A stretch of 64,000 bases of DNA, taken from Corynebacterium hindlerae (GTDB taxonomy: Bacteria; Actinomycetota; Actinomycetes; Mycobacteriales; Mycobacteriaceae). Below are positions 1 to 9,250 of this stretch, one piece after another. Each line of letters begins with the position of its first letter. The first letter of the stretch is position 1. The translations under genes and the position numbers were made by a program. The notes under the pieces were generated by a model. It ran no database searches. It worked only from the letters and a program-made list of their open reading frames with translations, and was not told where the DNA came from. Location of the stretch: contig NZ_CP059833.1 of NCBI RefSeq assembly GCF_014117265.1, positions 1,581,069 to 1,645,068 of the forward strand, given 5' to 3'.

Positions 1-173
1 AAACCGCGGCGAGAAAGTTCAGAAGGATGCCCCACGAGCACCAAGTTTATGCAACCTCATGTCTTCGCATGCTTACCGACGCCCGGGGCTGGCAAAGCGG
101 GGAGGCGGCACATCAGCTACGTGTGCCGGTTGCGGTTAGAATTGGTCACAATCATGAAAGGAAGTTCTGCTTC

Positions 174-872
174 GTGAACGGTGACCTAAATATATACTGC
201 GACGAAAGTACTCACCTGCCGGGTGATGGTATGCCCTTCATGGTTCTCGGTGCCATCGCTTGCCCAACAGAAAAAACGAAGGAAGCAGCCTCGCGACTGA
301 GAGATTTGCGGAGGAAGCATGATCTTCCAAGCTACTTCGAGATCAAGTGGAACAAAATTTCTCCATCCAAACTGGATTTCTACTTGGATGTTATTGATTA
401 TTTCTTCGATGACGACGATCTAGGTTTCCGTTGTGTTATTGCCCCCAAAGCTGAGCTTGACCATCAGCGATTCCGTCAGACACACGATGACTGGTACTAC
501 AAAATGATGTTCCTGCTGATACGCAACGTCATCCCATCTTCTGGCAGGGCGTTTATCTACCTCGATAAGAAGGATACTCGAGGCGCGGGAAAGGTCGCGA
601 AGCTCAAAGAGGTGATATCGAATTCGATGTACGATTTTGACCGCAGGATCGTACAGCGAATTCAAATCGTTGAGTCTCACCATGTCGGTCTCCTCCAGTT
701 GTCAGATTTACTGCTGGGTTGTGTCAATTACGCCAGCCGTGCTCAGCTCGACAGTGAGGCAAAAACACGCGTTCTACATCGGGTCCAGGAACGGTCAGGG
801 CTAAAATTGACTCAGACAACGTTACTCACGGAAACAAAGTTCAACGTCTTTCGTTGGAACCCACAGGAGTAG
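174..872 (+). CDS. DUF3800 domain protein
   Basis: The protein (232 aa) opens with a strand ending in the acidic motif YCDES and keeps the Asp-rich core typical of DUF3800 proteins, a family proposed to have an RNase H-like fold and often found near mobile or defence genes. Visible landmarks are Tyr-Cys-Asp-Glu near the N-terminus, FIYLDKKD in mid-protein and LQLSDLLLGCVNYA near the C-terminus, where the family has a conserved Asp. I chose GTG 174 because an AAAGGAAG ribosome site lies 9 nt upstream and the domain begins two codons later. A longer frame opens at 27, but its extra residues do not resemble the family. The next gene starts 5 nt after the stop, so they form a pair. Family assignment is by recognition of motifs; the biochemical role is unknown. 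Confidence 0.75.
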   Translation: MNGDLNIYCDESTHLPGDGMPFMVLGAIACPTEKTKEAASRLRDLRRKHDLPSYFEIKWNKISPSKLDFYLDVIDYFFDDDDLGFRCVIAPKAELDHQRFRQTHDDWYYKMMFLLIRNVIPSSGRAFIYLDKKDTRGAGKVAKLKEVISNSMYDFDRRIVQRIQIVESHHVGLLQLSDLLLGCVNYASRAQLDSEAKTRVLHRVQERSGLKLTQTTLLTETKFNVFRWNPQE

Positions 873-877
873 CATCT

Positions 878-1402
878 GTGATCCATCTCGAACCAACGGA
901 AGTCTTCAATCCAGGACAAATGACGTGCGATGAATACCTAGATTCGCTCTTCAATACCTTCCTAAAGACATTGATTCATCGACCTCTTTATTGGAAAACG
1001 GCAGGCTGCCGTGTAAGTTTCCGCCGTTATGAAGAAGTCGATGGACGTTACGCGAGCTTCTGGCATCTCATTAGCGGTGGGAGTCAAACCGACACTGAGC
1101 GTAATGTTGAAATCGAACGTTGCCGTCGGATTGGTTGGATTCGTCCGATGGTGGAGGCCTTCAATCAAGATTTTCCTAACCGCGAGAACCACATCTATTG
1201 GTGGGTTAGCCCTGACCCACGCTGGCGAGGCCGCAGGTATGGTCTAGCTACTGAAGGATTCGAATACGTTCTGTTCATTGAGGAACGTCCTAAGTATGCT
1301 CTTATCATCACGGCATACTACGTAAAGCAAACCCGTCGTCGCGCAAAGTTTAGAGCCGAGCATGACGAATTTTGGAAGGAAAAGCAAGGGCCGCCCGCGT
1401 AG
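878..1402 (+). CDS. Uncharacterised protein paired with DUF3800; possible PBECR-like nuclease fold
   Basis: The protein (174 aa) starts at GTG 878, 8 nt after an AGGAG that lies inside the last codons of the upstream DUF3800 gene, so translation is probably coupled. A TTG at 854 would extend it into the upstream gene but has no ribosome site. Visible blocks are CRRIGWIRPMVEAF in the middle and YVLFIEERPKYALIITAYYV toward the end, followed by a basic, helical tail (KQTRRRAKFRAEH). Blocks of this kind occur in phage-linked barnase/EndoU/RelE-like (PBECR) proteins, which are candidate RNases, but I am not sure of this assignment. The pairing could be toxin-antitoxin-like or part of a small defence unit. 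No catalytic set can be proven from the sequence. Confidence 0.5.
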   Translation: MIHLEPTEVFNPGQMTCDEYLDSLFNTFLKTLIHRPLYWKTAGCRVSFRRYEEVDGRYASFWHLISGGSQTDTERNVEIERCRRIGWIRPMVEAFNQDFPNRENHIYWWVSPDPRWRGRRYGLATEGFEYVLFIEERPKYALIITAYYVKQTRRRAKFRAEHDEFWKEKQGPPA

Positions 1403-1640
1403 CGAACGGCCCCAGATACTCCTTCAACATCCTGGTTGATGAGCTATAAACAAGGATAGCAGGCCATGTCAACCCATCCTCTGTAGCGCGGTATCTTCCG
1501 GGGCTGCAGACGTATTATTGGACGTCTCGCGCTGCAAGTTCGATTTAATTCGGGAGTTGATAGGCAGCGTGAAACTGACTCATCCGATTGACGAGCAGTG
1601 GCAGCTTTTCGATGTCGCAAAAGGACAAACTCGGTGCCCC

Positions 1641-2183
1641 TCACACCACGGCCACCGCCAACAACTCCGACACTTCCGCGGCAGTGAGCAACCCATCGAC
1701 GGGTGGCAGTTCGATACGAAGCCGTGGCACCTCATCGTGGTCGGCGACCACCCAAAAACCCGCTGCTAACAGGGCGGATTCGGGGATGAGTCCGATAGGT
1801 CCGTAAGTGGAACCGGAGCGCCAACCGAAGGCCTCAACGGCGGGGATGTCGGCGGCAAGGAGGTGGGTGAGGCAGGCGTCGATAAGCACAGTGTGCGCGC
1901 CCTCGGTGAGCCGCGAGCCGAACAGTGAGCTGAGCACGGTGGCGTCGGGGGAGACCGGGCCACTGGGCATCTCTAACACTCCCGGCAGCAAAACTGGGGG
2001 AGCGAAGAGGATGGTAGCTACGTCTGGGATGGCAAACCCGCAGGTGCCATAGGTCATCAGGGTGTTGCTCAGCCACAGCTCCTTGGTCATGGCCACGTCA
2101 GTTGCTGCGGAGCCGGCCTCCCAGAACGCGGAACGCAGACAGGCCGGATGCACGTTCGACAGTGACACCGGCTCAATGCGCAT
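1641..2183 (-). CDS. GNAT-like protein downstream of parB
   Basis: The 180-aa protein has an alternating strand/helix make-up ending in a Leu/Val/Ala-rich tail, and sits where actinobacterial genomes often carry a GNAT-type N-acetyltransferase after parB. The block AFGWRSGSTYGPIGLIPESA may be the acetyl-CoA region, but it is not a textbook R/QxxGxG/A loop, so catalytic activity is uncertain. Its ATG shares one base with the parB stop (TAATG), so it is translated as the third gene of parA-parB-GNAT. Nothing in the sequence shows its substrate. I see no terminator directly after it. The 238 bp up to the preceding plus-strand gene hold no supportable gene. Confidence 0.55.
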   Translation of the reverse strand: MRIEPVSLSNVHPACLRSAFWEAGSAATDVAMTKELWLSNTLMTYGTCGFAIPDVATILFAPPVLLPGVLEMPSGPVSPDATVLSSLFGSRLTEGAHTVLIDACLTHLLAADIPAVEAFGWRSGSTYGPIGLIPESALLAAGFWVVADHDEVPRLRIELPPVDGLLTAAEVSELLAVAVV

Positions 2184-3145
2184 TAGCCCTCCAGCAAGCC
2201 CATGATGCGGTCGAAGTCATCGCGGTCGCCGAATTCCAGCACGATCTTGCCCTTGCGCTTGCCCACAGAGACGGACACCTTGGTGTCAAAGCGGTCGCCG
2301 AGGCGGTCAGCGGCCTCAGTGGCAAAGGCTGGCGCTGGGGCCTTGGTGCGCTGCTTCGGGGCCGGTTCCTCACCACGGTTGAGCAGAGTGACGGCTTCTT
2401 CCGTGGCACGTACCGACAGCCCCTCGGCCACAATGCGGGTGGCGAGCTCGGACTGGGCCTGAGCACCAGCCTTGAGGCCCAGGAGGGCGCGCGCATGCCC
2501 CGCAGACAGCACGCCCGCGGCTACCTTGCGCTGCACATCCACCGGGAGTGCCAGCAGGCGAATCATGTTGGTGATCAGCGGACGGGACCGTCCGATCCGG
2601 GCAGCGAGTTCGGCTTGGGTGACGCCGAATTCTTCCAACAACTGCTGATACGCGGCCGCTTCTTCCAGCGGGTTGAGCTGCGCGCGGTGGATGTTTTCCA
2701 GCAGTGCATCGCGGAGCATCTCGCCATCATCGGTTTCCCGGACGATCGCCGGGATCTTATGCAATCCCGCTTTGCCGGCCGCGCGCCAGCGGCGTTCACC
2801 CATGATGATCTCGTAGCCACTGTCCTTCTCGCGAACGACGATGGGCTGCATGAGTCCGAACTCCTTGATGGAGTGCACGAGCTCAGCCAAAGCCTCGGGG
2901 TCGAATACCTGGCGTGGCTGGCGGGGATTCGGGCGAATGTCCCGGAGGGGGATTTCGCGGTAGGTTGCGCCGAAGGACGTTTCCGAAGTCGCCTGTTGCT
3001 GGCCCGCCTGTTGCGCGGGTGTGGATCCGTTGCCCAGAATAATGTCGGCAGCAGAGCTGGTCAGGCGTGGTTTTTCTTCCGGGGTGCTCGGGATCAGTGC
3101 GGCGAGTCCGCGGCCGAGGCCACCTTTACGAGTTTCGTTCGCCAC
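2183..3145 (-). CDS. parB: Chromosome partitioning protein ParB
   Basis: ParB is the parS-binding CTPase clamp that loads onto origin-proximal DNA and works with ParA (and SMC/Mks complexes) to segregate origins. The 320-aa protein has the basic N-terminal ParA-stimulating segment ([13 protein letters not shown]), the ParB/Srx CTP-binding domain with [10 protein letters not shown] and the [13 protein letters not shown] motif, a helix-turn-helix ([19 protein letters not shown]) and a C-terminal dimerisation domain ending in [15 protein letters not shown] start it at GTG 3145, which overlaps the parA stop (TAGTG) and has GGAG upstream; an in-frame extension to 3208 only overlaps parA. It is followed directly by the GNAT-like gene. 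Confidence 0.96.
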   Translation of the reverse strand: MANETRKGGLGRGLAALIPSTPEEKPRLTSSAADIILGNGSTPAQQAGQQQATSETSFGATYREIPLRDIRPNPRQPRQVFDPEALAELVHSIKEFGLMQPIVVREKDSGYEIIMGERRWRAAGKAGLHKIPAIVRETDDGEMLRDALLENIHRAQLNPLEEAAAYQQLLEEFGVTQAELAARIGRSRPLITNMIRLLALPVDVQRKVAAGVLSAGHARALLGLKAGAQAQSELATRIVAEGLSVRATEEAVTLLNRGEEPAPKQRTKAPAPAFATEAADRLGDRFDTKVSVSVGKRKGKIVLEFGDRDDFDRIMGLLEG

Positions 3146-4062
3146 TACTTTTCTCCTTCTGGCTGTTGTCCGATGGGTCCGGATTCTTCGGTGGGCAGGT
3201 AATCGCACCTGGTCGCGAGTTCCTTCGCTGCATCGAGGTAGGCGAGTGCGCCGCGCGAACCGGGGTCGTATTGCAGCACGGTTTGCCCGTATCCTGGCGC
3301 TTCGGAAACCTTCACGGAACGCGGGATCATGTTGCGCAGCACCACGGGGCCGAAGTGTTCCCGGACTTCGTTGGCCACTTGCTCGGCGAGTTTAGTGCGA
3401 GCGTCGTACATGGTCAGCAAGATCGCGCTGATGTGCAGCTTGGGGTTGAGGTGCTGCCGGATCATGGTGATGTTGTTCAGCAGCTGACCCACGCCTTCCA
3501 GCGCGTAGTACTCCGCCTGGATGGGAATGATGACTTCGTTCACCGCGGTCATGGCGTTGATGGTGAGCAGGCCTAACGACGGCGGGCAGTCAATAATCAC
3601 GTAGTCGAAGCCATCGAGGGTGGCGAGGGCGTCGGCAAGCCGGTATTCGCGTCGCACCATAGACACCAGCTCGATTTCGGAGCCGGCGAGGTCAATGGTG
3701 GCGGGGATGCAGAAGAGATTGTCGTTGAAGGTGGATTTCTGCATGGCTTCGGCCGCGGTGCATTCCCCGATGAGCATCTCGTAGGAGGACAGCACCCCGG
3801 ATCGGTGTTCAACGCCGAGCGCGGTGGATGCGTTACCTTGCGGATCCAGGTCCACGACCAGCACTTTCAGCCCGTGTAGTGCCAGTCCGGCGGCGAGGTT
3901 CACTGATGAGGTAGTTTTACCTACTCCGCCTTTTTGGTTCGCAATGGTGATGGTGCGAGGCACCTCGGGGCGGGGGAGTGACAGTGCGTTTGGCGTCATC
4001 ACCTTCGCTGCCCGCCTAGCTGCGGCGGCAATTGGTGTGTCGTCCCAGAACTGCTCGTCCAT
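3145..4062 (-). CDS. parA: Chromosome partitioning ATPase ParA
   Basis: ParA is a Walker-type ATPase whose DNA-bound dimer gradient drives ParB-parS complexes apart; in corynebacteria this also links to apical growth. The 305-aa protein has a short N-terminal extension, then the deviant Walker A motif [14 protein letters not shown], the DLDPQGNAS switch, and [13 protein letters not shown] as Walker B. It lies 36 bp downstream of rsmG and overlaps parB by one base, so rsmG-parA-parB is probably one transcript. The start ATG at 4062 has a GGGAA-type ribosome site (gggaaatg on the minus strand) close by. Confidence 0.97.
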   Translation of the reverse strand: MDEQFWDDTPIAAAARRAAKVMTPNALSLPRPEVPRTITIANQKGGVGKTTSSVNLAAGLALHGLKVLVVDLDPQGNASTALGVEHRSGVLSSYEMLIGECTAAEAMQKSTFNDNLFCIPATIDLAGSEIELVSMVRREYRLADALATLDGFDYVIIDCPPSLGLLTINAMTAVNEVIIPIQAEYYALEGVGQLLNNITMIRQHLNPKLHISAILLTMYDARTKLAEQVANEVREHFGPVVLRNMIPRSVKVSEAPGYGQTVLQYDPGSRGALAYLDAAKELATRCDYLPTEESGPIGQQPEGEK

Positions 4063-4098
4063 TCACATTTCCCTTCCCAAAATTTTGGCCTTTTTATC

Positions 4099-4725
4099 CT
4101 ACTTGATCCGCGGCACGATGATGAGGGTCGTTGGCTCTTCCAGGTGTGCCTGGCCCACAATGCGGATCTCCGCGAGCCCGCCGCCAGCCTTTTTGATCTC
4201 TTTCGCGTCCCGCTGCAGCTCTTCCGCCACCGAGGATCCTTTGAGGGCAATCATCCTGCCGCCCTTTTTTACCAGCGGGAGGGACCATCCGGCGAGCCGC
4301 CCTAGGGGAGCGACGGCGCGCGACGTCACGACGTCGACAAGCCCCACCTGCGCCCGCACGGCCTTTTCTTCGGCGCGGCCGCGGATGACGGTCACGTTGT
4401 CAAGGCCGAGCTTCTCGACGACCTCCCCCAGGAACACGGAGCGCTTTAGCAGTGGCTCGATCAGAATGATATTCAGGTCAGGACGTGCGATCGCGAGGGG
4501 AATACCCGGAAGACCAGCACCGGAACCGACATCGGCGACGGTCACCCCATGTGGGATCGCCTCCTGCGCCACGGCACAGTTGAGGATGTGGCGCTCCCAG
4601 AGCCTAGGCACCTCACGGGGGCCGATGAAGCCCCTGGTAGAGCCGTCTGTCGCGAGGAGATCGTGGTACTTTTCCGCCAATTCGAGGCGATCCCCGAACA
4701 CATCCGCTGGTTTCACGTGAAACAT
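4099..4725 (-). CDS. rsmG: 16S rRNA m7G527 methyltransferase RsmG
   Basis: RsmG (GidB) methylates G527 of 16S rRNA using S-adenosylmethionine; loss gives low-level streptomycin resistance in several bacteria. The 208-aa length is normal. The SAM-binding loop is [17 protein letters not shown], followed by the acidic IEP strand and the RAVAPL motif seen in the family. The first residues MFHVKP are encoded by a parS-like palindrome, which fixes ATG as the likely start. It follows yidC after a rho-independent terminator, so it may have its own promoter, and leads into parA. No jag/R3H gene lies between yidC and rsmG, unlike in many other actinobacteria. Confidence 0.96.
   Translation of the reverse strand: MFHVKPADVFGDRLELAEKYHDLLATDGSTRGFIGPREVPRLWERHILNCAVAQEAIPHGVTVADVGSGAGLPGIPLAIARPDLNIILIEPLLKRSVFLGEVVEKLGLDNVTVIRGRAEEKAVRAQVGLVDVVTSRAVAPLGRLAGWSLPLVKKGGRMIALKGSSVAEELQRDAKEIKKAGGGLAEIRIVGQAHLEEPTTLIIVPRIK
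4709..4724. promoter_or_regulatory. parS-like ParB binding site
   Basis: The sequence GGTTTCACGTGAAACA matches the conserved parS palindrome TGTTTCACGTGAAACA at 15 of 16 positions. It overlaps the first codons of rsmG, so the encoded MFHVK peptide and the site are one sequence. It lies 1.6 kb from parB and about 2.2 kb from the first DnaA box, as expected for origin-proximal partition sites. I found no second parS in the window. Confidence 0.9.
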
Positions 4726-4758
4726 CCTTTCTTGCTCTTCTCACTCTACTGTGGCATG

Positions 4759-4782
4759 AAAAAAGCCACCCTTGCGGGTGGC
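4759..4782 (-). terminator. Rho-independent terminator after yidC
   Basis: A GCCACCC/GGGTGGC stem with a 4-nt loop is followed on the minus strand by six T residues. It lies 14 bp beyond the yidC stop and 34 bp before rsmG, and would end or attenuate the rpmH-rnpA-yidD-yidC transcript. Confidence 0.9.
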
Positions 4783-4795
4783 ATGTGGTGGAAGC

Positions 4796-5749
4796 TTACT
4801 TGCGTTTCTTCTTCGGGTTGTTGGGTCGCTGACCTGGCTTCGGGGCGGACGCTCGCTTTGCTGCCTTTTTAGCCTCGATCTCTGCTTCTTCTTCCTTGTC
4901 CATCTTGTCAAAGACGTACTTCATCTGGAAGTAAGTCCAGATGTTGTTGGCGCCCATGTAGCACAGCAGACCGATGTGCCACAGCACACCAGTGAACAAA
5001 ATCGTGGCTGGCATGAACCAGAGCATCATCTTGTTCATCATGTCCATTTGAGACGCCATCATGTCATTAGCAGGGGCCTTCTGCTTACCGGAGGCAATGC
5101 GCGCTTTCTGACGTTCCAGCGACATCCGAGCATTGAAGTGCGTGGCGAGCACCGTCAGCACGATCAGCGGAGCCGCAACCATGGCGATCTTCAGCTTGCT
5201 CAGATCGGCGCCGGGGAAGGCAGCGTACTGCTCTGCCGGCATCGAGATGTACGAAGACAGTGGCACACCGAACAGTTTCGCATCCAGAAAGGACTGCACA
5301 TCTTCTGGCTTGAAGAAGTAGTTGGCGGTGTTGCGGTTTTCCTCAATGGACATCCCCAGCTGTCCCGCGCCGGTACCGGTGCGGTTGAAGGAGCGCAGCA
5401 CGTGGAACAGGCCAATGAACACCGGCATCTGCACCAGTAGTGGCAAGCAACCTGCGATTGGGTTGACGCCCATCTCCTTTTGGAGCTTGCGCGTCTCCTC
5501 CATCATCTTCTGCTGGTCGTTCTTGTACTTCTGGCGAATTTCCTGCATCAGTGGCTGCATTTCCTGCATCTTGCGACCGGAACGCATCTGGTTGATGGTC
5601 GGCTTCACCAGCAGGATACGGATGGTGAAGGTCAGGAAGATGATGGCCAGGACCCAGGTGATACCGGATCCGGGGTCGAGCACAAAAGAAAATACTTTGT
5701 GCCAGAACCACAGCACAAAGGAAATCGGCCAATAGATGAAATTGAGCAC
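4796..5749 (-). CDS. yidC: Membrane protein insertase YidC
   Basis: YidC/Oxa1 inserts and folds membrane proteins alone or with SecYEG. The 317-aa protein has an N-terminal membrane segment, a second one (ITWVLAIIFLTFTIRILLV), the cytoplasmic coiled region rich in QEMQPLMQEI and QKYKNDQQKM, then PIAGCLPLLVQMPVFIGLF and further hydrophobic segments around IAMVAAPLIVLTVLA and MMLWFMPATILFTGVL. The conserved Arg in TM1 of the insertase groove corresponds to the R of IRILL. It ends in a long Lys/Arg-rich tail (PKPGQRPNNPKKKRK), suited to ribosome contact. It starts 8 bp after yidD, inside the rpmH operon. Confidence 0.96.
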   Translation of the reverse strand: MLNFIYWPISFVLWFWHKVFSFVLDPGSGITWVLAIIFLTFTIRILLVKPTINQMRSGRKMQEMQPLMQEIRQKYKNDQQKMMEETRKLQKEMGVNPIAGCLPLLVQMPVFIGLFHVLRSFNRTGTGAGQLGMSIEENRNTANYFFKPEDVQSFLDAKLFGVPLSSYISMPAEQYAAFPGADLSKLKIAMVAAPLIVLTVLATHFNARMSLERQKARIASGKQKAPANDMMASQMDMMNKMMLWFMPATILFTGVLWHIGLLCYMGANNIWTYFQMKYVFDKMDKEEEAEIEAKKAAKRASAPKPGQRPNNPKKKRK

Positions 5750-5757
5750 TGTGAGTC

Positions 5758-6021
5758 TTAACTCCTTTTGGTTTTGCTTGGGCGGACGGGGTCAAATCCG
5801 CCCGGATGCCAGGGCCCACATTTAGAAAGCCGCACTAGGGACATTACGGTACCTTTCACGGCTCCGTGTTCCTTCAGTGCATCGAGTGCATACGCGCTGC
5901 ACGTTGGCTCAAAACGACAGGTAGAACCCATCTTAAGTGGCGAGATGTACTTTTGGTATACCAACACCAGGCGCAGCAGCGCTTTAGTTGCGGGTGAGTT
6001 TGGTGAGTGCGTACTGCACAT
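5758..6021 (-). CDS. yidD: Membrane protein insertion efficiency factor YidD
   Basis: YidD is a small membrane-associated protein that aids YidC-dependent insertion. The 87-aa product has the diagnostic block YQKYISP...[15 protein letters not shown] and [13 protein letters not shown], with the conserved cysteines. I start it at ATG 6021 because AGGAG lies about 10 nt upstream and this gives the usual family length; the frame runs further upstream only inside rnpA. The gene overlaps the 3' end of rnpA by 38 bp in another frame, so it is translationally coupled. Confidence 0.93.
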   Translation of the reverse strand: MCSTHSPNSPATKALLRLVLVYQKYISPLKMGSTCRFEPTCSAYALDALKEHGAVKGTVMSLVRLSKCGPWHPGGFDPVRPSKTKRS

Positions 6022-6334
6022 CGTCCATGAGCTCCTTGCTGGTTGCGTGGCCGGCGCGTGGCAGCGCCCTAATGACAACGTCACAGCCAGCGGGGATAGT
6101 TCCCGAAAGGTGATGGCACACATGCCGAAGCCGTCGGTAGGTTCGGTGTCTGACGACCGAATTACCGACGGCTTTGGAAACGATGAGACCGAAGTGAGGT
6201 CCGCCGAAACGAACAAACTCACTCTGATCCGCGATCACAAGATGGACGACAACCGTTTTGGTTCCCGTCCGACGCCCCTTACGCACTACGCGCCGGAACT
6301 CGGCAGAGTCCAGCTTGAACTGCTGTGGGAGCAC
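5984..6334 (-). CDS. rnpA: Ribonuclease P protein component RnpA
   Basis: RnpA is the protein subunit of RNase P, which matures tRNA 5' ends with the M1 RNA. The 116-aa protein begins LPQQFKL, as is typical, and carries the RNR signature as [16 protein letters not shown], with [10 protein letters not shown] just before it. It starts at GTG 6334, 9 bp after the rpmH stop, in the universal rpmH-rnpA arrangement, and overlaps yidD at its 3' end. Confidence 0.96.
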   Translation of the reverse strand: MLPQQFKLDSAEFRRVVRKGRRTGTKTVVVHLVIADQSEFVRFGGPHFGLIVSKAVGNSVVRHRTYRRLRHVCHHLSGTIPAGCDVVIRALPRAGHATSKELMDDVQYALTKLTRN

Positions 6335-6343
6335 TCTTGTAAA

Positions 6344-6487
6344 TTACGCGGTCAGCTTTGCACGGCCCTTGCTACGACGAGCCGCAACGATTGCGCGACC
6401 GGAACGGGTACGCATACGAGTACGGAAGCCGTGAACACGTGCACGACGACGGTTGTTCGGCTGGAACGTCCGCTTGCCCTTTGCCAC
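6344..6487 (-). CDS. rpmH: 50S ribosomal protein L34
   Basis: This 47-aa, very basic protein reads [20 protein letters not shown] at its start, continues with [10 protein letters not shown] and ends KGRAKLTA, the standard L34 pattern. It starts at GTG 6487 with AGGAG 7 nt upstream. It is the first gene of the minus-strand operon leaving oriC. Its promoter must lie in the origin region between 6488 and about 6700; there is no clear match I would assign. Confidence 0.96.
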   Translation of the reverse strand: MAKGKRTFQPNNRRRARVHGFRTRMRTRSGRAIVAARRSKGRAKLTA

Positions 6488-7245
6488 GGTTACACTCCTA
6501 AAGTTCTGATCGGGAGACGTCATGGCTGCGAAAAATTGGCTGGCGCGCTTAACGACGCCAGTTGTTCAAAATCCGCGGCCCTTAGGTCACCCTGGTTTGG
6601 ATGATTGTTAACAACTCGGACGTTGAAATGTGTCGCACACGCTTAGCTAAGCGGCGCGTCACAGGCCGACTAACTTCCGAGCCGCCAGGCTTGAAGAACA
6701 AACCCGGCGTTATGCACACCAAAATCTAGTGATGTGACAGACAGGTGAAATCCTACGCTATGGCTGGGTGCGAACCAAATCGACACGCCGGGGGAAATGA
6801 CTACCCCTTGAATGACATTTTTGTAATTCGAGCGCTGGTAGGACGCGTTTTTGCACGGTTATCCACATGTAGCATGTTCACTACAGAGTGGGGCATTTTC
6901 CCTATGTAGACAGGGTGCGCGAGAGCCGAGTAAGTATAGAAATACGCGTTTCATTCACAGCCTGTGCGTAAACCAAAATGTGTATAACTCTCGACCAAAA
7001 CTTTAGAGTTTAAAATTTCATCGCTAAAGATGCAGGTCACAAGGTTTTCCACCCCCATGAAAGTTATCCACAGGCTATGACGTATCCTGTGTATAACTTG
7101 GTGTAAAAAGTTATCCACAGGTGTGTACAACTCTGTGGAAGCACAGGACAATGACAATTTCATGATGTGGACAACCTATCCACCGCCAAAAGAACAACCG
7201 TCCGACCACATCCATCGGACAACTGCGTAGCAAAAAGGAATGTAA
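6488..7245. other. Replication origin oriC (rpmH-dnaA gap) with DnaA boxes
   Basis: No gene lies in these 758 bp. Perfect DnaA boxes TTATCCACA occur at 6859, 7064 and 7111 (plus orientation), and near matches of the form TTATACACA at 6979 and 7088 on the minus strand, with TTTTCCACC at 7045. The stretch from about 6940 to 7030 is AT-rich (for example ttaaaatttca near 7010) and could be the unwinding element. Divergent rpmH and dnaA flank it, the normal actinobacterial oriC setting. The dnaA promoter should lie in the last 150 bp. Confidence 0.92.
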
Positions 7246-8694
7246 GTGACCCAGATTTCAGATGATCTGCAAACAACGTGGCATGAGATCGTCGCAGACC
7301 TCACCCGCCTAGCCGAGGAACCCGGCTCAGGCGTGGCACCGCTGACCGTTAAGCAGCGCGCATTCCTTGCTCTGGTCAAGCCGATTTCTTTCATTCCGGG
7401 CTACGCCATCATTTCCACACCACACAACATGGCTCGTGACGTGATCGAAAATGATCTCGGCGATGCCATCCGCCTCGTCCTGCAGCGCAAAATGGGTCGC
7501 CCCTTCTCGCTCGCCGTATCCGTGGAGCCAGATAACCCTGATCAACACGAGTTGCCGCTTGAGAAAAAGCCGGCGCAACAGGATCACTGGAAAGAGGTGG
7601 TCGTCGATACGCCCGCGCCTGAACCGGCCCCTGTCGTGCGGGAAGCACCGTCCACCGACAAACGAGACCTCTCACTGAATCCGAAGTACACCTTCGAAAA
7701 TTTTGTGATCGGCAGCTCGAACCGTTTCCCAGTCGCCGCCGCCAAGGCGGTCTCGGAATCACTGGCTCAGGCCTACAACCCGCTGTTTATTTGGGGCGGA
7801 TCCGGCCTCGGGAAAACGCACCTGCTGCACGCCATCGGTAACTATGCAAAGGTGCTGCAACCTGGGCTGCGCGTGAAATACGTGTCCTCTGAGGAATTCA
7901 CCAACGACTACATCAACTCGGTGCGTGATGACCGTCAGGAAAAATTCAAGCGAAACTACCGCAACCTGGACGTGCTCATGGTTGATGACATCCAGTTCCT
8001 GGAGGGCAAGGAAGGCACCCAGGAAGAGTTCTTCCACACCTTCAACGCGCTACATCAGGCGGACAAGCAGATCGTCTTGAGCTCTGACCGCCCACCAAAG
8101 GAGCTAACTACCCTCACCGACCGGCTGCGCACCCGATTCAAGGCCGGCCTCATTACTGACATTCAGCCGCCTGACCTGGAAACACGGATGGCCATCTTGT
8201 CCAAGAAGGCGCAGTCCGAAGGTACCGTCGTCGATCACGAAGTTCTGGAGCTCATTGCATCCCGGTTTGAGACATCCATCCGTGAACTCGAAGGCGCCCT
8301 CATCCGCGTCACTGCCTATTCCTCGCTGATCAAAGAACCAATCGACCTCAAAACCGCCGAGATCGCCCTGCGCGACATCATGCCCGACGCCGACGACGTT
8401 GAAATCAGCGCTGACCACATCATTGAGCAGGCAGCCGAGTACTTCGACGTCACCGTTGATGCGCTCACCGGCGTCGGCAAGACCCGTGCGGTGGCACATG
8501 CGCGTCAGATCGCCATGTACCTGTGCCGCGAACTCACCGATCTTTCCTTGCCACGTATCGGCGAGTACTTCGGCGGTAAGGATCACACGACAGTGATGTA
8601 CGCGGTGCGCAAGATCAACAAGGAAATGACCGAAAAGCGCGATACTTACGATCAGATCCAGTCGCTGACCTCGGCGATTAAGAAGCGCAAGTAG
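7246..8694 (+). CDS. dnaA: Replication initiator DnaA
   Basis: DnaA is the AAA+ initiator that binds DnaA boxes and opens the origin. The 482-aa protein has the N-terminal DnaB-interaction domain (to about residue 90), a variable Pro/Glu-rich linker (about 95-145), the AAA+ core with Walker A WGGSGLGKTHLLHAIG, Walker B VLMVDDIQFL and sensor segments, and the C-terminal DNA-binding domain with GGKDHTTVMYAVRKI that reads the boxes. It starts at GTG 7246 with AAAAGGAA upstream. DnaA-box clusters lie on both sides, which fits autoregulation. Confidence 0.98.
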   Translation: MTQISDDLQTTWHEIVADLTRLAEEPGSGVAPLTVKQRAFLALVKPISFIPGYAIISTPHNMARDVIENDLGDAIRLVLQRKMGRPFSLAVSVEPDNPDQHELPLEKKPAQQDHWKEVVVDTPAPEPAPVVREAPSTDKRDLSLNPKYTFENFVIGSSNRFPVAAAKAVSESLAQAYNPLFIWGGSGLGKTHLLHAIGNYAKVLQPGLRVKYVSSEEFTNDYINSVRDDRQEKFKRNYRNLDVLMVDDIQFLEGKEGTQEEFFHTFNALHQADKQIVLSSDRPPKELTTLTDRLRTRFKAGLITDIQPPDLETRMAILSKKAQSEGTVVDHEVLELIASRFETSIRELEGALIRVTAYSSLIKEPIDLKTAEIALRDIMPDADDVEISADHIIEQAAEYFDVTVDALTGVGKTRAVAHARQIAMYLCRELTDLSLPRIGEYFGGKDHTTVMYAVRKINKEMTEKRDTYDQIQSLTSAIKKRK

Positions 8695-8727
8695 CGGGTT
8701 GCTGATAGCGATTCGGTCGCTGGAACT

Positions 8728-8792
8728 AATCCCTATGCCTATCCAAAGCAAAAGCCCAGGTGGCGAGCATGAATAGGCATAGGGATTTTTTG
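8728..8792 (+). terminator. Terminator-like long hairpin after dnaA
   Basis: Two perfect 15-bp arms (AATCCCTATGCCTAT and its complement) at 8728-8742 and 8773-8787 enclose a 30-nt loop and are followed by a run of T to 8791. It begins 33 bp after the dnaA stop and should end dnaA transcription. A related AATCCCTA/TAGGGATT palindrome occurs at 32779-32836, so it may belong to a dispersed family. Confidence 0.8.
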
Positions 8793-8835
8793 TGCAACCA
8801 CCGATCGCTATCCGCGCATTCTTGGCCGCAAAAAA

Positions 8836-9073
8836 CTATCCACAGATGTTATCCACACCTGTGTAATTACAAGAGTGTGATTCCGTGAAACAGCACACAA
8901 GCGGGCATGTGCAAAACTACGGCAAATCTGTGCAAGAACACGTGGATCATTTGTGGATAACCAACGACTGGCAAAAGTATCCCCAACCGGCCATTGTTAT
9001 CCACAGATCATTCACATGCCATCCACACGCTAGGATTGAAGCGATGAGCTGTGGAAAACCCGAGTTATCCACA
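8836..9073. other. DnaA-box cluster between dnaA and dnaN
   Basis: Perfect TTATCCACA boxes occur at 8849, 8997 and 9065 (plus) and 8952 (minus), with CTATCCACA at 8836 and TTTTCCACA at 9050 (minus). The dnaA-dnaN gap (8695-9250, 556 bp) contains no other gene. Clusters here serve as the second half of bipartite origins in many bacteria; whether unwinding occurs on this side is not shown. The dnaN promoter probably lies between 9100 and 9230. Confidence 0.88.
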
Positions 9074-9250
9074 GTTTGCACAGGACTTACTGTAGTTACC
9101 ATTCTTTTACTTGTAATTCTTAAAGAAGAAAGAGGGCGTGGGGATAGTTCTTCGAAAGCACCTCGGGCCGAGGCTGCTCGATTTACCTTCGCTCCTCTTC
9201 CCAGGTAGCTTTGTGTGTAATTACGAAACTTTGAAGGAGACTTAGCGAGC

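Noticed and set aside
1444..1644. 66-codon minus frame and other short frames in the gap before the GNAT gene
   Set aside because: No ribosome site, no recognised motif and no conservation argument.
2102..3202. 366-codon frame on the plus strand
   Set aside because: It lies opposite parB, whose protein is clearly recognisable; the plus-strand product looks like antisense composition.
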